Origin: Deltaproteobacteria bacterium
Lineage (GTDB): Bacteria; Desulfobacterota_B; Binatia; Bin18
Assembly: GCA_012271025.1 (NCBI GenBank)
Contig: JAAXHF010000613.1
Coordinates: 1 to 18,509 of the forward strand
Direction: 5' to 3'
Length of the DNA stretch: 18,509 nucleotides
The position numbers and the translations under genes are program-made. This document shows positions 1 to 7,010 of the stretch, piece after piece (within the stretch, counting starts at the first letter, position 1; each line of letters starts with the position of its first letter). The notes beneath the pieces were generated by a model. That model saw nothing but the letters and a program-made list of their open reading frames with translations, was not told the origin of the DNA and searched no databases.

Positions 1-368
1 AAGCCCTCGGCAAACCAGGTCGGGTACAGCAGGGCCTGGTCCACACCCATGGCGTCCATATCGCGCAGCCGGGCCTGGGGGTCGCACGCGCCCTCGGTCA
101 TGGCGTGACGGGTGTCGGGGTCAAGCTCGCCGACCTGCTCCCAGCTCATGCCCGGCCGCCAGATGGCGTGGCGGGGGATGTTGGGATTTGTCTGGTCACG
201 AAACACCTCGCCGTTGATCTTGAGGTAGGCGTCGTACTCGCCCTCCTCACGCCACAGGGAGAATTTGCCCAGCGCCCGATACTCGGGCTCCAGATAGGTG
301 TGCCAGATGTCAGCAGACTCGACTATGTGCGAGTTGGCATCAAAAACCGGAAAGCGCTTGCGGCTCAT
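1..368 (-). CDS. Amidohydrolase family (PF04909-like) protein, N-terminal part, cut by window edge
   Basis: About 122 codons are visible and the rest lies beyond position 1. The N-terminus contains VFDANSHIVESADIW (around residues 8-22). This matches the metal-binding first strand of the other two amidohydrolases in the window (FDCDAHVTEPPWIW and INADAHILEPPDLW), except that the usual Asp of D-x-H is Asn12 here. A later stretch, RLRDMDAMGVDQALLYPTW, is the family's conserved 'rl.dMd..GvD..vlyPt' segment. The start is the ATG at 368, with GGAGG six bases upstream, inside the end of the preceding gene. Its ATG overlaps that gene's TGA (ATGA), so the two are very probably translationally coupled. 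By family it is a metal-dependent hydrolase or decarboxylase (ACMSD-like fold). The substrate is unknown and the catalytic C-terminal half cannot be seen. Confidence 0.85.
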   Translation of the reverse strand, partial: MSRKRFPVFDANSHIVESADIWHTYLEPEYRALGKFSLWREEGEYDAYLKINGEVFRDQTNPNIPRHAIWRPGMSWEQVGELDPDTRHAMTEGACDPQARLRDMDAMGVDQALLYPTWFAEG

Positions 369-1819
369 ACGCGGCCTCCCTCGGAGCCGTTGGCTCGGGC
401 CTGCCCGTTGACCGGCCGGCCGCGTTCCCGGTAGGGCCGAATCAGCGCCGCCTCGGGTTGCAGGGCGTGCTGGACTTCGGCCTCGGTCGGCCACCAGTCC
501 GGTCGCTCAATCTCCGTCACCCGTTCCCGAATGAACTCACGGGGTGTCTCGATATGGTACAGCTTACGGGCGTTGGCGCCCAGAAACCGGGCCTGCTCGG
601 GGGTCGGCAGGCCACACGTCTCCATCGTCTCAATCGCCCGCCAGGCGTCGTCCCCGTCGTGATGATACACGTCCGAGGACCAGGCCAGAATGTCCCCGTA
701 GAATTCGGGTAGGCGTGACGGCGGCGCCTCGTCGCCCTCAAACCCTGTCACGCAGTGCTCGAAAAAGGTCTCGCTCGGCAGCCGCTTGAGCGGCGACAGC
801 TCCCGCTCGTTGCGGTACAGCTTGTAGAACTTGTCGCAGCGGTCGAGCAGAAAGCTGAGCCACGTCGAAGAAGCCTCAAACACGGCCGCTCGCAGCTGGG
901 GATGGCGGTCAAAGAAGCCCGACATCAGCACCATGGTCACCCACAGCGCGGCCTCGGCCTGGAAGTTCTGGACATTGGTCAGAAACGAGTGGGGCAAACC
1001 CGAGGAAATGATGGTCCGGGCGATCAGCTCGGCGCCTGAGTACTGTTCGGCATAGCCGGAGGGCTTGAGCGAGCCAAAGGCCGGAAAGGGGTGCATGCCG
1101 TACACCACCCCGGTCTCCTCCATCGCCCGCCACACCGGCTCGTATTTCGGCTGCAACGGGTAGTTGCCCATGGCGTCAACCGGCCGGATCAAGCCCACCC
1201 GACAGCCCTTGGCCGCCACCCGGTGAACCTCCTGGGCGGCAAACTTGGGGTCTTGCATGGGCAGCAGGGCGGCAAAGAACAGGCGCTGAGGGTCCTCCTG
1301 GCAGTACTCGTAGGCCCACTCGTTGTAGGCCTTGCACATGGCCTTGGCGCCCAGGGCGTTTTGCAGCCAGGGGTAGGTGTCGATATCGGTGGGAATGATC
1401 ATGACCTGATCGATGCCCTGGATATCCATATCGCGCAGGCGCTCTTTGGGTCGGTACGACCCCTTGTGGTCCAGATAGTCGGCCTGCTCTGCGCTCAGGG
1501 CAGTCTTGCGGTTCAGGTTGCGGACGTACAGGGCGCGCTGGATATCGTGCTTGAGCCCCGGGCCGGCCAGGGAAATGGCGTTGAGCCTACCCCGCGCCCC
1601 GCCGATCCGCTGTGAGCCGATGCCCGCCCCAGGGACGCCGTTAACGATCAGCTGTTTGGTCTCGGCGTCGTACCACATGGTGGTCTTGAGGGCTTCCAGC
1701 TCGTCCGGGCTCAGCCAGTCCTTGGCCCGCTCCCAGATCCAGGGCGGCTCGGTGACGTGGGCGTCACAGTCAAAGGTCGGAAAGTCCTTGGTCATTGGCG
1801 CAAATGTTTGCATCGGCAT
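365..1819 (-). CDS. Amidohydrolase family (PF04909-like), full length, 484 aa
   Basis: A TIM-barrel metal-dependent hydrolase or decarboxylase of the amidohydrolase-2 group. The visible landmarks are in family order: D19-x-H21 in FDCDAHVTEPP, RLRDMDIQGIDQVMIIPTD (128-146), GMHPFP with H243, FEASSTWLSFLLDRCDKFYK with E315, and AWSSDVYHHD with D383 and nearby His residues. These are the expected metal-ligand and catalytic positions, with D-x-H in place of the classic H-x-H. Start choice: the ATG at 1819 has GGAG nine bases upstream; a Met at residue 9 is possible but has no ribosome site. It is longer than the 387-residue paralogue at 16029, mainly through an insert after residue 45 and a charged tail after residue 430. 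It runs straight into the next amidohydrolase gene through an ATGA overlap. Such paired paralogues could form a heteromer; this is inference. The substrate is not predictable. Confidence 0.9.
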   Translation of the reverse strand: MPMQTFAPMTKDFPTFDCDAHVTEPPWIWERAKDWLSPDELEALKTTMWYDAETKQLIVNGVPGAGIGSQRIGGARGRLNAISLAGPGLKHDIQRALYVRNLNRKTALSAEQADYLDHKGSYRPKERLRDMDIQGIDQVMIIPTDIDTYPWLQNALGAKAMCKAYNEWAYEYCQEDPQRLFFAALLPMQDPKFAAQEVHRVAAKGCRVGLIRPVDAMGNYPLQPKYEPVWRAMEETGVVYGMHPFPAFGSLKPSGYAEQYSGAELIARTIISSGLPHSFLTNVQNFQAEAALWVTMVLMSGFFDRHPQLRAAVFEASSTWLSFLLDRCDKFYKLYRNERELSPLKRLPSETFFEHCVTGFEGDEAPPSRLPEFYGDILAWSSDVYHHDGDDAWRAIETMETCGLPTPEQARFLGANARKLYHIETPREFIRERVTEIERPDWWPTEAEVQHALQPEAALIRPYRERGRPVNGQARANGSEGGRV

Positions 1820-1908
1820 CCAGCCTGTCTCCTTTACGCGTCTCCTCGCCAGCCTGCGTCCCCGAACGGGAACACGGCTTGCCTGACGGCGGCTTTCAGT
1901 GTAGCCAG

Positions 1909-1938
1909 AGCATAGGCCAAAGACCCAGGCCAGAGCAA
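1909..1938 (-). promoter_or_regulatory. Possible sigma-70-type promoter for the amidohydrolase pair
   Basis: In the 137-base gap between divergent genes, the minus strand reads TTGCTC (1938-1933), an 18-base spacer, then TATGCT (1914-1909), about 90 bases before the ATG at 1819. The match is only partial (4/6 in the -10). Nothing comparably good was seen facing the plus-strand gene. Confidence 0.25.
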
Positions 1939-1956
1939 GATCACACGGAGGGAGCC

Positions 1957-2373
1957 ATGTCAGAACTGAACGAGTACAACAAGCAGGTCATTGCCGAATT
2001 TCGGGCCAACGAGGGCAAGGTCGGCGGGCAGATGGAAAACATGCCGGTGATACTGCTGACCATGACCGGGGCCAAGAGCGGCCGGACGATCACCAAGCCG
2101 CTGGTGTATACCACCGACGGGGAGCGGATTGTGGTCATCGCCTCTTTCGCCGGCGCGCCCCACCATCCGGGCTGGTACCACAACCTGGTCGCCCACCCCG
2201 AGGTGACGCTCGAAATCGGCACTGAGCGCTTTCGGGCCAGGGCGGAGGTGACGAGCGGCGAGGAACGCCAGCGGCTGTTCGACGCCCAGGCGGCCCAGAT
2301 GCCGATTTTTCACGACTACCAGAAAAAGACCAGCCGTCAGATTCCGGTCGTGGTCTTCAACCGGCTTGACTGA
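1957..2373 (+). CDS. Deazaflavin (F420)-dependent nitroreductase-family protein, DDN-like, 138 aa
   Basis: A small split-beta-barrel protein of the DDN family (PF04075), whose studied members use F420H2 to reduce quinones or nitro compounds. The signature blocks are visible: LLTMTGAKSGRTITKPLVY (33-51), ASFAGAPHHPGWYHNLVAHP (62-81) with the family's HHPGWYHNL core, and a C-terminal YQKKTSRQIPVVVF (121-134). The length of 138 is usual for the family. The reading frame is open upstream, but the start is set at 1957 because GGAGGGAGCC directly precedes the ATG and the protein then begins like its relatives (SELNEYNKQVIAEFRANEG). It stands alone on the plus strand between two minus-strand blocks. 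Together with the luciferase-like genes at 9-15 kb it suggests, but does not prove, that the host makes F420. Confidence 0.9.
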   Translation: MSELNEYNKQVIAEFRANEGKVGGQMENMPVILLTMTGAKSGRTITKPLVYTTDGERIVVIASFAGAPHHPGWYHNLVAHPEVTLEIGTERFRARAEVTSGEERQRLFDAQAAQMPIFHDYQKKTSRQIPVVVFNRLD

Positions 2374-2379
2374 CACGCC

Positions 2380-2399
2380 GGGGCGGCGCGCGTCGCCCC
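2380..2399. terminator. GC-rich hairpin between convergent genes
   Basis: GGGGCG (2380-2385) and CGCCCC (2394-2399) form a perfect 6-bp stem over an 8-base loop. It lies in the 33-base gap between the plus-strand reductase stop and the minus-strand EthD stop. No T-tract follows on either strand, so intrinsic termination is uncertain. Confidence 0.35.
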
Positions 2400-2406
2400 A
2401 TACCCC

Positions 2407-3189
2407 CTATCTGCGATCAACGAACACCCGCTCCTTGGCGACCCACATGGCCGAGCGCGGAAAGTCGATGAAGTAGGATTCGTCCTCGACCGCGATCTGC
2501 ATGGCCCGCTGGCCCTCGGGCGTGGTCCCGGTCGCAGCCAGATCAGTCCGGTCGAACCAGGCCTCGGCGTGGCCGGTGTAGGGCGCAGCCGCCGTCCCTC
2601 GGCTGGCCCGCAGCTGGGCCTCAATCTCGTCCTCGAAGCGGTGGACTTGCAGGTAGCGCTTCATCCGCATGCCGGACGCCACCCCCCGAATCAGCGGGCC
2701 GTGGTTGGTACGCCAGTACAGCTGGGCCTCGTCGAGGCTGAGCGTGTCGGGATGGCGCAGACAGAAGAACAGCTTGAGCAGACCGCTGTTCTCGCGCGCT
2801 ACCAGCTCCTCGGGAATCGGATTGACCTGGGGATACTCATACGCCAGCCACAGCGGCGACTGGGCCAGGTCGATAAACCGGTCCTCGTCCTCGACCAGCT
2901 CCTGGGCTGCGGCGCGGCCCGCCTCGGTCCCGAAGGTCCCAACCAGGGCTTCACGGTTGGTCCACCACACCTCGGCCACACCGTCATACACCGGATCCAT
3001 ACCGCCGCGCGCCCCGGCCAACTGATCGTTGATCGGGTCGTCCAGGGTGTGGACCTGCACATAGCGGTGCATGGCCAGGGCGGTGGCGTGCCTGGCCACC
3101 AGCGGGCCGTGCACCTCGCGCCAATACTGCTGGAATTCGGCCCGCGACATGCCGGGTTTGCGACGCAGGACAAACGTTAAGCGAATCAT
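2407..3189 (-). CDS. Double EthD-domain protein (dimeric alpha/beta barrel), 260 aa
   Basis: The protein is an internal duplication of the EthD fold (PF07110). Repeat 1 covers about residues 1-118 and repeat 2 about 136-252. Matching segments are YWREVHGPL (22-30) and YWRTNHGPL (158-166), HRYVQVHTL (41-49) and KRYLQVHRF (177-185), EDEDRFIDL (100-108) and EDESYFIDF (235-243). EthD is known as a small accessory protein needed for cytochrome P450-dependent ether degradation in actinobacteria; related barrels also act as cyclases or monooxygenases. A fused pair could form the two-domain barrel that single-domain members build by dimerising. The start at 3189 has AAGGAGG six bases upstream. It is the last gene of the tight minus-strand operon, 25 bases after the SnoaL gene. 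Its exact role is unknown. Confidence 0.88.
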   Translation of the reverse strand: MIRLTFVLRRKPGMSRAEFQQYWREVHGPLVARHATALAMHRYVQVHTLDDPINDQLAGARGGMDPVYDGVAEVWWTNREALVGTFGTEAGRAAAQELVEDEDRFIDLAQSPLWLAYEYPQVNPIPEELVARENSGLLKLFFCLRHPDTLSLDEAQLYWRTNHGPLIRGVASGMRMKRYLQVHRFEDEIEAQLRASRGTAAAPYTGHAEAWFDRTDLAATGTTPEGQRAMQIAVEDESYFIDFPRSAMWVAKERVFVDRR

Positions 3190-3214
3190 GCCAAGCCTCC
3201 TTATGTGTGCCGAA

Positions 3215-3715
3215 TCACTTGGGCGGAAACGGCGCGGAAAAGCCGTCGCTGAGCTGGCGCTGGGGCCACAGGAACTGGAGGCTGATACGCTCGATCAGCC
3301 ATTCGTCGTCACGCTTGCGGTAGGCGTCGTCATACACCCCGAACCACTCGACCGGATTGGCCGCCGGGTCGGTGTGGGTCAGCACGTCTATGAGGTACGA
3401 CCGGCCCACCGCAGTCGTCGGGCTCGTCAGCTCGATCCAGTGGTTGCCCGTGTTGTGCAGGGAACCGAACTCGGACTGGATCTGCTCGCGGAACACCTGC
3501 GCGTAGTTGTGTCTGATCGTTTCCCGGCCGTGCCACTCGCCGTACGGCCCGAACTCGCACACCGCATCCTCGGTGAACAGCGCCGCCAGGGCGTCGATGT
3601 CCCCGCTGTCCAAAAGGTGGGCGTACAGGTTCCTGAGCTTGCGGATGGCCTCGACCTCCAGCAGTTCGCGCAGCTTCTGAATCTCTTCGTAGCTAAACGG
3701 CATTTCTTCAGGCAT
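3215..3715 (-). CDS. SnoaL-like / NTF2-superfamily protein, 166 aa
   Basis: A cone-shaped alpha+beta NTF2-like domain covers about residues 12-155. Typical features are an N-terminal helix pair (EIQKLRELLEVEAIRKLRNLY, residues 11-31), SGDIDALAALFTEDAVCEF (37-55), HGRETIRHNYAQVF (62-75), HNTGNHWIEL (87-96) and a closing strand block, EWFGVYDDAYRKRDDEWLIE (123-142). Homologues include ketosteroid isomerase, SnoaL cyclases, hydratases and hydroxylating-dioxygenase small subunits, so the fold allows isomerase, dehydratase or binding roles. It lacks anything that would fix one. The start at 3715 has GGAG seven bases upstream. It lies 23 bases after the SMP-30 gene and 25 before the EthD gene, so it probably acts on the same substrate. 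Confidence 0.87.
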   Translation of the reverse strand: MPEEMPFSYEEIQKLRELLEVEAIRKLRNLYAHLLDSGDIDALAALFTEDAVCEFGPYGEWHGRETIRHNYAQVFREQIQSEFGSLHNTGNHWIELTSPTTAVGRSYLIDVLTHTDPAANPVEWFGVYDDAYRKRDDEWLIERISLQFLWPQRQLSDGFSAPFPPK

Positions 3716-3738
3716 GTCGTCTCTCCGTGTTACACACC

Positions 3739-4680
3739 TCAGCGGGTGTAGTGCAGCTTCAGACCCGGTCGGGGCCAGTCCATGGCGACGAGGCTGCCCA
3801 GACCGGTCAGGGTGATATAGGCCGTTCTGAGGTCCGGCCCGCCAAAGCAGATATTGGTCGTCAGCGGATCGGGGGTGGGCAGGTGTTCAACCGACGCGCC
3901 GTCGGGCGAGATCACGCTGATGCCGCTGGTCATCAGGGTGGCGATGCACACATTGCCCGCGCTATCGACCGCCATTGAATCGAGCAGCTGGTAGCCGGGC
4001 AGGCCGGTCAACAGCTTGCCTCCACCGGGCCCGGTCAGCAGCTGGCCGTCCCCACCGTCCGTATCGGCAAATTCTCCGGGTCCAGACAGCTCCCACTCCC
4101 ACACCCGGCCCTCGAAGGTCTGGGCGACGTACAGCGTGGTGTCGCCGGGCGCCAGACCAACGCCGTTCGGACCGTCAATCGGATGTACCATCTCGGTGAT
4201 CGACGAGCCGTCCGTCTTGGCGTAATACACGCCGCCGCGATCCTTGCTGCGCTCCTGGACCTTACCGAAATCGGTGAACCAGAACCCGCCGGCGGCATCA
4301 AAAACCAGGTCGTTGGGACCCCGCAGCCGATGTCCGCCACACTCGGTATACAGGGTCTCGACCGCACCGGTGGTGATATCGACCCGCTGAATGCTGCCGC
4401 CCGTATAGTCGTCCGGCAGACCTTCTGCGGGAATAAGCTTCCCGTCAACCTCCGTCATCTTGAGGCCGCCGTTATTGCACACGTACATCAGGCCGTCCGG
4501 ACCGACCGCCGCCCCGTTGGCCGAGCCGCCCAACTCGGCGACCACGTCCTTTGTCCCGTCCGGCCGGACCCGCACCAGCCGGCCGGTCTGTAGCTCGGTG
4601 ACGATGACGCTGCCGTCGTCCATGGCCACCGGTCCCTCCGGATACAGCAGGCCCGAGGTAATTTCTCGTAACTCTGGCAT
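3739..4680 (-). CDS. SMP-30/gluconolactonase/LRE-family protein, 313 aa
   Basis: A six-bladed beta-propeller lactonase of the SMP-30 family (PF08450). The conserved metal-site residues are all in place: E15 in YPEGP, N123 in RGPNDLVFD, N172 in DGPNGVGLAPG and D235 in QLLDSMAVD. Family members hydrolyse sugar lactones or other cyclic esters with a divalent metal. An intact site argues for an active hydrolase, probably cytoplasmic because no signal peptide is seen. The frame is open further upstream, but the start is placed at 4680, where GGAG lies eight bases before ATG and the product begins PELREITSGLLYPEGP. The gap to the nitronate monooxygenase stop is only 13 bases. In the operon it could open a lactone made by flavin oxidation; that is inference. 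Confidence 0.9.
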   Translation of the reverse strand: MPELREITSGLLYPEGPVAMDDGSVIVTELQTGRLVRVRPDGTKDVVAELGGSANGAAVGPDGLMYVCNNGGLKMTEVDGKLIPAEGLPDDYTGGSIQRVDITTGAVETLYTECGGHRLRGPNDLVFDAAGGFWFTDFGKVQERSKDRGGVYYAKTDGSSITEMVHPIDGPNGVGLAPGDTTLYVAQTFEGRVWEWELSGPGEFADTDGGDGQLLTGPGGGKLLTGLPGYQLLDSMAVDSAGNVCIATLMTSGISVISPDGASVEHLPTPDPLTTNICFGGPDLRTAYITLTGLGSLVAMDWPRPGLKLHYTR

Positions 4681-4693
4681 AAGGCTCTCTCCT

Positions 4694-5839
4694 TTATTCC
4701 GCTTCCAGCGCGTCGGATAGACGCACGAAGGCGTTAAAAAAATCTTCCTTGAACTCCTGGACCAGCGCACCGGCCGACATCTGACGGTTCATCAGCCCGA
4801 CCCCCTGGCCGACCCAATAGGTGGCCAGCTGTTGTGCTCCCGCATGGCCGCTCTGGGACAGCTTGTCAACCTCGCGCAGGGCCGGCTCGGTGACCAGCGA
4901 CTGGAGCGGCATGGGCAGCGGCGCCGGGCTGGCCTCGGCCTCCCAGGCGTCGGTCCAGGCCGACCTGAGCTGGCGGGAAGGCTTGCCGGTGCGGGCTTTG
5001 GAGCGCACGGTATCGCGCGAGGAGGCGGCCAGCATCTTTTCCTTGACCACCGGGTTGGTCTCGGCCTCGCTGGTCGTCAGCCACACCGAACCGGTCCACA
5101 CCCCGGCCGCCCCCATCGCCATGCAGGCAGCCATCTGGCGGCCGGTCACAATCCCCCCGGCGGCCAGGATCGGGATATCCCCGTAGGGCTGAATCGCCTC
5201 ATGAATTTCAGGGATCAGCACCAGCGTCGAAATCTCGCCGCAGTGGCCGCCGGCCTCCCCGCCGGCCGCCACCAGCAGGTCAACCCCGGCCTGAACCTGA
5301 CGGATGGCGTGGTGCTTGGCCCCAACCAGGGCGGCCACCGGCACGTGGTGGCGCTTGCCCATGTCGAGCATGATCTGGGGTGGGACGCCCAGCGCGTTGG
5401 CCACGAGCCTGATGGGATGGGCAAAGGCGACCTCCAGGACCTCGGCCGCGCCGCTGGCCTGCATGTTCTGGCTGGCCCGGAAGGAGTCGTCACGGAAGCC
5501 GTACACGCCCTCCGAGGGGATATCGTGCTGGGCCAGAATCCCGGCCGCAAACTGAAAATACTCCTGTGGAATAGCGGCCTGAACCTTGTCTCTGGTCAGC
5601 CCGCCGACGCTCTCCTGGGCGATCTTGTTGGGCACGATCAGGTCAATCCCGTACGGCCTGCCGTCGATGTGCTCGTCAATCCAGCCCAGCTCTTCTTCGA
5701 GACGGTCGGGTGGATGGGCGACCGCACCAAAGACCCCCATGCCGCCGGCCTTGGAGACCGCCACCACCACGTCTCGGCAGTGGGTGAACGCAATCAGCGG
5801 AAACTCGATGCCAAACATGTCGCAAATGGGCGTTTTCAT
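4694..5839 (-). CDS. Nitronate monooxygenase / NAD(P)H-dependent flavin oxidoreductase, 381 aa
   Basis: An FMN TIM-barrel of the 2-nitropropane dioxygenase family (PF03060). Visible landmarks are the N-terminal strand ending in AGGMGVFGAVAHPPDRLEEE (31-50), AAGGEAGGHCGE (191-202) with H199 at the position of the class's catalytic His, and the FMN-phosphate segment ILAAGGIVTGRQMAACMAMG (224-243) followed by AAGVWTGSVWL. Known members oxidise alkyl nitronates or serve as enoyl reductases or quinone reductases, so the annotation is a family call. The start at 5839 has GAGG six bases upstream and overlaps the stop of the preceding 40-codon ORF (ATGA). It leads an operon with SMP-30, SnoaL and EthD genes. 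The region 250-330, with many charged residues, is longer than in small FabK-like members. Confidence 0.88.
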   Translation of the reverse strand: MKTPICDMFGIEFPLIAFTHCRDVVVAVSKAGGMGVFGAVAHPPDRLEEELGWIDEHIDGRPYGIDLIVPNKIAQESVGGLTRDKVQAAIPQEYFQFAAGILAQHDIPSEGVYGFRDDSFRASQNMQASGAAEVLEVAFAHPIRLVANALGVPPQIMLDMGKRHHVPVAALVGAKHHAIRQVQAGVDLLVAAGGEAGGHCGEISTLVLIPEIHEAIQPYGDIPILAAGGIVTGRQMAACMAMGAAGVWTGSVWLTTSEAETNPVVKEKMLAASSRDTVRSKARTGKPSRQLRSAWTDAWEAEASPAPLPMPLQSLVTEPALREVDKLSQSGHAGAQQLATYWVGQGVGLMNRQMSAGALVQEFKEDFFNAFVRLSDALEAE

Positions 5840-5958
5840 TCCTGTCCTCGTTTCGTGTCGTCGGATGTTGAAGCAGTCCCGGGCGGAGTCTGATCGAGGG
5901 ACTTGATATAGGGATTTTTGCGTCCCTTCATCTTTGAGAAGTCATAATGTGCTCTCAT
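5836..5958 (-). CDS. 40-residue ORF resembling the N-terminus of a CopG/BrnA-type antitoxin, coupled to the nitronate monooxygenase gene
   Basis: This short gene has a good ribosome site (GGAGG eight bases before the ATG at 5958) and ends in TGA overlapping the downstream ATG (ATGA). The product begins MRAHYDFSKM followed by KGRKNPYIKSL, which I recognise as the opening of a family of ribbon-helix-helix (CopG/BrnA-like) antitoxins of about 70-80 residues. After KSLDQ the match stops where the DNA-binding strand would begin, and the rest (TPPGTASTSDDTKRGQE) is low complexity. It is therefore probably a truncated antitoxin remnant whose initiation site survives and may feed ribosomes to the operon. 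It could instead be a genuine leader peptide. Homology is from memory of the family, not a search. Confidence 0.6.
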   Translation of the reverse strand: MRAHYDFSKMKGRKNPYIKSLDQTPPGTASTSDDTKRGQE

Positions 5959-6011
5959 GATTGTTGCCTCCAGTACCCCTGTTCTTCAATGTTGTCCGCT
6001 CTTCTTGCTGA

Positions 6012-6033
6012 AGGGCCCGTGTGGGTCGGCCCT
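6012..6033 (-). terminator. Hairpin at the end of the LysR gene
   Basis: AGGGCC (6012-6017) and GGCCCT (6028-6033) make a perfect 6-bp stem with a 10-base loop. It overlaps the last bases of the LysR stop codon. It could end or attenuate LysR transcription before the operon below. There is no long T-run, so confidence is modest. Confidence 0.35.
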
Positions 6034-6916
6034 ATTTGTGGCGTATCACGATCGCTCGGAACGCCTTGAGGGTCGCCGAAGAGTTCGAGTGCTGCCACAC
6101 TAAACAAAGAGGGAGCTTGAGATCAAGATCGACCACGGGCACGAAATCCACAAATTGTGGCTTGCGTCCTTCATTGGCCGAATTGCAAAAGCCGATACCA
6201 ATCCCAGCCGAGACCAGACTGAGCAGCGTCCTTTCGTCCACGGCTTCCTGCACGACACGAGGCGACAACCCGCCGGCGTCAGCAGCGGTCCTGATTTGGT
6301 CCACATAGGCCGAGGCGTGAGAGCGCGAAAGGCCCACGAACGCTTCGTCCTTGAGTTCGTGCAAGCATACGTCCCGCCGCTTCTTCCAGCCGTAGCGTCT
6401 CGGCACGGCGAGCACGACCGTGTCCATCCGAAGCGGCAATGTCTCGCACCCTTCCGGCAGCGCCTCCAGGGTGTAACAAAAACCGGCGTCAAGCTGGCCG
6501 GCTGTAATTGCCTCGAACTGATCGATCGAGAACATGGGCCGTAGATCGAGACTGACCTGCGGATATCGCGCGCGGTACTGTTGGAGCGCTGCGGGAAAGG
6601 CCCCAAACCAAGAGGCGTTTTCGATAAATCCGATGCACAGCCGACCGACTTCTCCTCTGGCCACCCGGCGCGTACGCTCCACGGCCTCATCGGCACGGCT
6701 GAGTATCTCACGCGCCAGTTCGAGGAAAACCTGCCCGGCGGCGTTCAGCCGCACCCCGCGTGACAGGCGGTCAAACAATGCGTAGCCTATCTCGTCCTCA
6801 AGCTGGCGTATCTGCCGGCTCAGTGCGGGCTGGACGATGTGCAAGCGTCCGGCGGCGTGCCGCATGTTCTCGTCCTCGGCAACAGCCACAAAGTAGCGTA
6901 AGTGTCGCAGCTCCAC
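6032..6916 (-). CDS. LysR-family transcriptional regulator, 294 aa
   Basis: Residues 1-60 form the winged helix-turn-helix of LysR proteins: [20 protein letters not shown] (2-21), then [20 protein letters not shown] (26-45) and [16 protein letters not shown] linker helix follows (about 62-88), then the periplasmic-binding-like effector domain (about 90-290) with [19 protein letters not shown] and [20 protein letters not shown]. The start is a GTG at 6916, chosen because GAGG lies six bases upstream and the protein begins exactly as LysR proteins do. It is divergent from the secreted hydrolase gene at 7011 and lies upstream of the nitronate monooxygenase operon on the same strand. It is the likely regulator of one or both, responding to a small-molecule inducer. 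By eye this gene and its divergent neighbour are less GC-rich than the dioxygenase region. Confidence 0.93.
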   Translation of the reverse strand: MELRHLRYFVAVAEDENMRHAAGRLHIVQPALSRQIRQLEDEIGYALFDRLSRGVRLNAAGQVFLELAREILSRADEAVERTRRVARGEVGRLCIGFIENASWFGAFPAALQQYRARYPQVSLDLRPMFSIDQFEAITAGQLDAGFCYTLEALPEGCETLPLRMDTVVLAVPRRYGWKKRRDVCLHELKDEAFVGLSRSHASAYVDQIRTAADAGGLSPRVVQEAVDERTLLSLVSAGIGIGFCNSANEGRKPQFVDFVPVVDLDLKLPLCLVWQHSNSSATLKAFRAIVIRHK

Positions 6917-6931
6917 GAATTACCTCACAGG

Positions 6932-6973
6932 TATCAATCCAATTGATATAAAATAATTGTGCTATAAATCAAC
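6932..6973. promoter_or_regulatory. Divergent LysR-type operator and promoter region
   Basis: A perfect inverted repeat TATCAA-N5-TTGATA (6932-6948) contains the T-N11-A pattern bound by LysR regulators (T at 6934, A at 6946). It sits 16-32 bases before the regulator's GTG. A plus-strand TATAAA at 6963-6968 could be the -10 of the hydrolase gene; the box would then cover its -35 region, and TTGATA itself is only 14 bases upstream of that -10. The minus strand has TTGATT (6972-6967) followed at 16 bases by TATATC (6950-6945), a possible regulator promoter overlapping the box. This geometry suggests autoregulation plus control of the hydrolase. The tract is conspicuously AT-rich for this window. 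Confidence 0.6.
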
Positions 6974-7010
6974 TTGCCCTATGGTGAAGCCGAGCAAGGG
7001 AGGTCTGAAC

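Noticed and set aside
4832..5893. Long plus-strand open frame opposite the nitronate monooxygenase
   Set aside because: It mirrors the codon structure of the real gene on the other strand, has no ribosome site and gives a Gly/Arg/His-rich protein with no known motif.
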